NCBI GenBank assembly: GCA_019429325.1
Contig: JAHYJA010000012.1
Span: 1 to 37,337, forward strand
Length of the DNA: 37,337 nucleotides
Reading direction: 5' to 3'
Source: Bacteroidales bacterium
Lineage (GTDB): Bacteria; Bacteroidota; Bacteroidia; Bacteroidales; VadinHA17
Part shown: in pieces, positions 34,812 to 37,337 of the stretch
Position numbering within the stretch: position 1 is the first letter of the stretch
Layout: each line of letters starts with the position of its first letter
Position numbers and translations under genes: made by a program
Notes under the pieces: model-generated
Seen by the model: the letters and a program-made list of their open reading frames with translations, nothing else
What the model was told of the DNA's origin: nothing
The model's database searches: none

Positions 34812-35930
34812 ATGAAAAACAATAGTATAAAATTCAAGAGAATTGCGATCAAGGTGGGAAGCAACGTGATAAGTTGTAAAGACGGATCACTCAATGTAGG
34901 AAGGATGTTGCGCCTTGTCGAAGATATCGCCGTTCTCTGCAAGCAGGGTAATGAGGTAATATTAATCTCATCGGGAGCAGTCGCGGCAGGCAGGGGCGAG
35001 ATTATCCCATCAAAGAAGACCAACGAGATAGCGGCAAAACAGATTTGGGCCGCGGTAGGCCAGGTGAAGCTGATGTCTAACTACCAGTTCCTCTTTGGCA
35101 AATACGGTATACAGGCAGGTCAGATGCTTGCAACAAAAGAGAGCTTCAGGGACCGCAGGCATTACCTGAACATGAAAAACTGCATTACCGCAATGCTTGA
35201 GAACAAGGTCTTGCCTGTAGTCAATGAGAATGATACTGCATCGGTAAATGAGCTTATGTTCACCGATAATGATGAGCTGTCCGGCCTCATCTCCTCTATG
35301 ATGGATTGCAGAACACTGATAGTTCTTACCAACGTGGATGGAATTTTCAATGCTGTCCCGGGCTGTCCGGGCGCTGAACTGATAAGGGAGGTAGGACCGG
35401 AAACAGGTGACCTGAGCCAGTTCATCCTTTCTTCAAAATCCGGACTGGGACGAGGCGGCATGCTGACAAAGTACTCAAATGCCCGCAGAATTGCTGCTGA
35501 AGGGATAGATGTGTATATCGCAAATGGCAACCGCGATTCGATTATTTCAGACATAGTTAGGGGGAAAGATGTACCTTACAGCCATTTTATGGCCAGCACC
35601 GGCAGGTCAAATGGTGTGAAGAAGTGGCTCACTCATTCCGATACATTTGCACGGGGAGCAGTCTGGATCAACGAAGGTGCCCGGGCCGCTCTGACAGGAG
35701 ACAAGGCAACCAGTCTTCTGATGATCGGCATAACAAGGGTAGAGGGATATTTCAGGAAGGGTGATATAGTAAGGATACTCGATCAGGAAGGTAATCCCGT
35801 CGGGCTTGGGAAATCGCAGTACGATTCAAAGAAGGCTGAGCAAAGCATAGGTGAAAAACGAGGAAAGCCATTAATCCTTTATGATTATATGGTTATTAAT
35901 GAGAATATTAAGGAGACAGCGCTGGTATAG
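34812..35930 (+). CDS. proB: Glutamate 5-kinase with PUA domain
   Basis: The 372-residue cytoplasmic enzyme makes gamma-glutamyl phosphate from glutamate and ATP, the first step of proline synthesis. The amino-acid-kinase domain shows IAIKVGSNVISCKDG, VILISSGAVAAGRGEI, LPVVNENDTASVNELMFTDND and IVLTNVDGIF. A SKSGLGRGGMLTKYSNARRIA stretch closes the kinase. A C-terminal PUA domain follows from about residue 275 (GAVWINEGARAALTGDKATSLL, GDIVRILDQEGNPVGLG). This full kinase-PUA architecture is standard. proA follows 27 bp later on the same strand. Confidence 0.96.
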   Translation: MKNNSIKFKRIAIKVGSNVISCKDGSLNVGRMLRLVEDIAVLCKQGNEVILISSGAVAAGRGEIIPSKKTNEIAAKQIWAAVGQVKLMSNYQFLFGKYGIQAGQMLATKESFRDRRHYLNMKNCITAMLENKVLPVVNENDTASVNELMFTDNDELSGLISSMMDCRTLIVLTNVDGIFNAVPGCPGAELIREVGPETGDLSQFILSSKSGLGRGGMLTKYSNARRIAAEGIDVYIANGNRDSIISDIVRGKDVPYSHFMASTGRSNGVKKWLTHSDTFARGAVWINEGARAALTGDKATSLLMIGITRVEGYFRKGDIVRILDQEGNPVGLGKSQYDSKKAEQSIGEKRGKPLILYDYMVINENIKETALV

Positions 35931-35957
35931 TAAGCTTGACCCTAAACTGAAACTCAG

Positions 35958-37205
35958 ATGGATCTGTTACCCGTTTTCAGGAAAACTATTAAAGCAAGCA
36001 GGTCACTTGCCGGCACAGATGACAGAACGATCAATGAAACCCTTCTGTTGCTTGCCGGGTCAGCCATCGGCAATGCAGGATACATTATTGCAGAGAACAG
36101 GAAGGATCTGGATCTGATGGATGAGTCAGATCCGCGCTATGACCGGTTATTGCTGAATGCCGGGCGTATTAACGGAATAGCTGATGATATCAGGAACATT
36201 GCCCGGATGGCTTGTCCGACGGGCCGTATCCTTTCCAGGACCATCAGGCCAAACGGCCTTGTAATATCCAGAATATCAGTACCTTTTGGAGTAATAGCTG
36301 TGATCTATGAAGCCAGACCGAATGTAACCTTCGATGTGTTCTCCCTTTGCCTTAAGTCAGGAAATGCCTGCATCCTTAAAGGCGGCAGCGATGCATTGAA
36401 TTCCAACACTGCAATCGTAAACACTATTAAGGAAGTACTCGAAAGATCTGACCTGGATCCTGATATCATTACTCTCCTTCCTGCAGGTCGTGAGGAAGCA
36501 GTACAGCTTTTAAATGCAAGGGGTTTTGTTGACCTGATCATTCCAAGAGGCAGCAGGAACCTGATCGATTTTGTCAGGGAAAATGCCACGATCCCGGTAA
36601 TAGAGACCGGCGCCGGCATCTGCCATACATATTTTGACAGACACGGGGATAGGGAGAAGGGAAGGATTATAGTTAATAATGCCAAAACCCGGCGGGTGAG
36701 CGTCTGTAACGCCCTCGACTGCCTCATAATACATGAAGAGCGCTTACAGGATCTTTATTATCTCACTGAACTTTGTGCTGATTCAGACGTTATTATTTAT
36801 GGTGATAAGAAGGCATACGGTTCCCTCAAGGGAAACTACCCGGAACATCTGCTGAAAAATGCTACCTTTGAATCATTTGGCACTGAGTTCCTTTCATATA
36901 AAATGGCTGTAAAGACAGTCGGATCGCTTGAAGAAGCAGTTAAACATATTGATGAATTTGGCTCAAGGCATAGCGAGGCAATAATTTCTGAAGATGAGGA
37001 ACAGAAAAATAAATTCTTCAGAATGGTTGATGCATCGGCCGTTTACTCCAATGCATCGACCGCATTTACCGACGGGGCTGAATTCGGACTTGGTGCGGAA
37101 ATCGGGATCTCGACCCAGAAGCTTCACGCGCGCGGACCTATGGCACTTGAGGAGCTGACGACCTACAAATGGATAATCGAGGGCAACGGACAGATCCGGG
37201 ATTAA
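35958..37205 (+). CDS. proA: Glutamate-5-semialdehyde dehydrogenase (gamma-glutamyl phosphate reductase)
   Basis: The 415-residue enzyme reduces gamma-glutamyl phosphate to glutamate semialdehyde with NADPH, the second step of proline synthesis. Diagnostic segments are [48 protein letters not shown], the catalytic-Cys region [16 protein letters not shown], and [13 protein letters not shown] and [22 protein letters not shown]. The length is normal. With proB it forms a two-gene housekeeping unit, intact and outside the decaying glycan island, which makes it a good marker for finding the syntenic position in relatives. Confidence 0.96.
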   Translation: MDLLPVFRKTIKASRSLAGTDDRTINETLLLLAGSAIGNAGYIIAENRKDLDLMDESDPRYDRLLLNAGRINGIADDIRNIARMACPTGRILSRTIRPNGLVISRISVPFGVIAVIYEARPNVTFDVFSLCLKSGNACILKGGSDALNSNTAIVNTIKEVLERSDLDPDIITLLPAGREEAVQLLNARGFVDLIIPRGSRNLIDFVRENATIPVIETGAGICHTYFDRHGDREKGRIIVNNAKTRRVSVCNALDCLIIHEERLQDLYYLTELCADSDVIIYGDKKAYGSLKGNYPEHLLKNATFESFGTEFLSYKMAVKTVGSLEEAVKHIDEFGSRHSEAIISEDEEQKNKFFRMVDASAVYSNASTAFTDGAEFGLGAEIGISTQKLHARGPMALEELTTYKWIIEGNGQIRD

Positions 37206-37266
37206 AATTACAATGCTGAAAATTTACCGGCATATTACATGTTAAACGACCTTGGATAAAAGAATT

Positions 37267-37337
37267 ATGGTCCTGAACCTGGAAACTACAGAAACATTTT
37301 ACCGGAACCTTCCTGCGAAGATCAATAGCATAAGGAA
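37267..37337 (+). CDS. Start of an unidentified gene, cut by window edge
   Basis: An open frame begins at an ATG 61 bp after proA and reads MVLNLETTETFYRNLPAKIN before running off the right end (23 codons). A slightly earlier TTG in the same frame is possible. The wording faintly recalls the N-terminus of Bacteroidota aconitate hydratases, but 23 residues do not allow a call. Confidence 0.35.
   Translation, partial: MVLNLETTETFYRNLPAKINSIR

Noticed and set aside
1-37337. tRNA, rRNA, transposase, integrase or phage genes
   Set aside because: None were recognised while reading both strands; the decayed genes show no IS ends at their joins.

Overview
The window looks like a chromosomal segment of a free-living or sediment-type Bacteroidota (Bacteroidales/Marinilabiliales-like), judged from memory of protein families. 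The signs are many lipoprotein signal peptides (…L-x-x-C) on degradative enzymes, S-type sulfatases, DUF5060/DUF4038 (apiosidase-like) and DUF4832 proteins, Gfo/Idh/MocA proteins with twin-arginine leaders, few clear Shine-Dalgarno sites, and typical Bacteroidota intergenic repeats. No rRNA, tRNA, phage, transposase or CRISPR was seen.

Layout. (1) 1-10449, minus strand: one long co-oriented block. In transcription order it holds a DUF4832 lipoprotein, a broken DUF4038 enzyme, an ADP-ribosylglycohydrolase-fold lipoprotein, a uroporphyrinogen-decarboxylase-like methyltransferase, an exported Gfo/Idh/MocA oxidoreductase, an exported sugar isomerase-like TIM barrel, an apiosidase-like lipoprotein, and a D-apionate-lactonase-like protein running off the left edge. 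The last two overlap by ATGA. (2) 10717-26372, plus strand: deoC, hexokinase, a sugar isomerase-like TIM barrel, a secreted beta-helix glycosidase-like protein, a DoxX/TIM-barrel fusion, a PhoD-like phosphatase, a secreted FAD oxidoreductase, a VCBS-repeat remnant, an S-type sulfatase, a Tat-leader/sulfatase-tail remnant and a second S-type sulfatase. (3) 26456-31826: an esterase lipoprotein (minus), then a Cys-type sulfatase and a broken GH3 beta-glucosidase (plus). (4) 31827-33015: repeat-rich spacer and a DUF6922/AbiEii-type toxin-antitoxin-like pair. (5) 33061-34579, minus: a broken DUF5060/DUF4038 protein and an N-terminal stub of a sugar transporter. (6) 34812-37205: proB-proA, then the start of one more gene.

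Regions 1-3 together read as a glycan-catabolism island (glycosidases, sulfatases, esterase, oxidoreductases, isomerases, sugar kinase, aldolase) with no SusC/SusD pair and no regulator in view. The apiosidase-like plus apionate-lactonase-like pair, next to a Gfo/Idh dehydrogenase and an isomerase, suggests but does not prove oxidative handling of apiose or a similar branched sugar.

Two patterns stand out. First, six genes (at 7640-8820, 22002-22409, 24234-24539, 29983-31826, 33061-34406 and 34442-34579) are decayed. Three clearly keep both ends of the protein while the middle is missing and the reading frame changes at the join, whereas metabolic genes (deoC, hexokinase, proBA) are intact. 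Second, several genes end directly against tandem arrays with a 7-bp (sometimes 8-bp) period. The best is an uninterrupted 22-unit heptamer array at 15811-15964 that begins inside the last codons of the upstream gene. Family names come from recall of motifs, not database searches.
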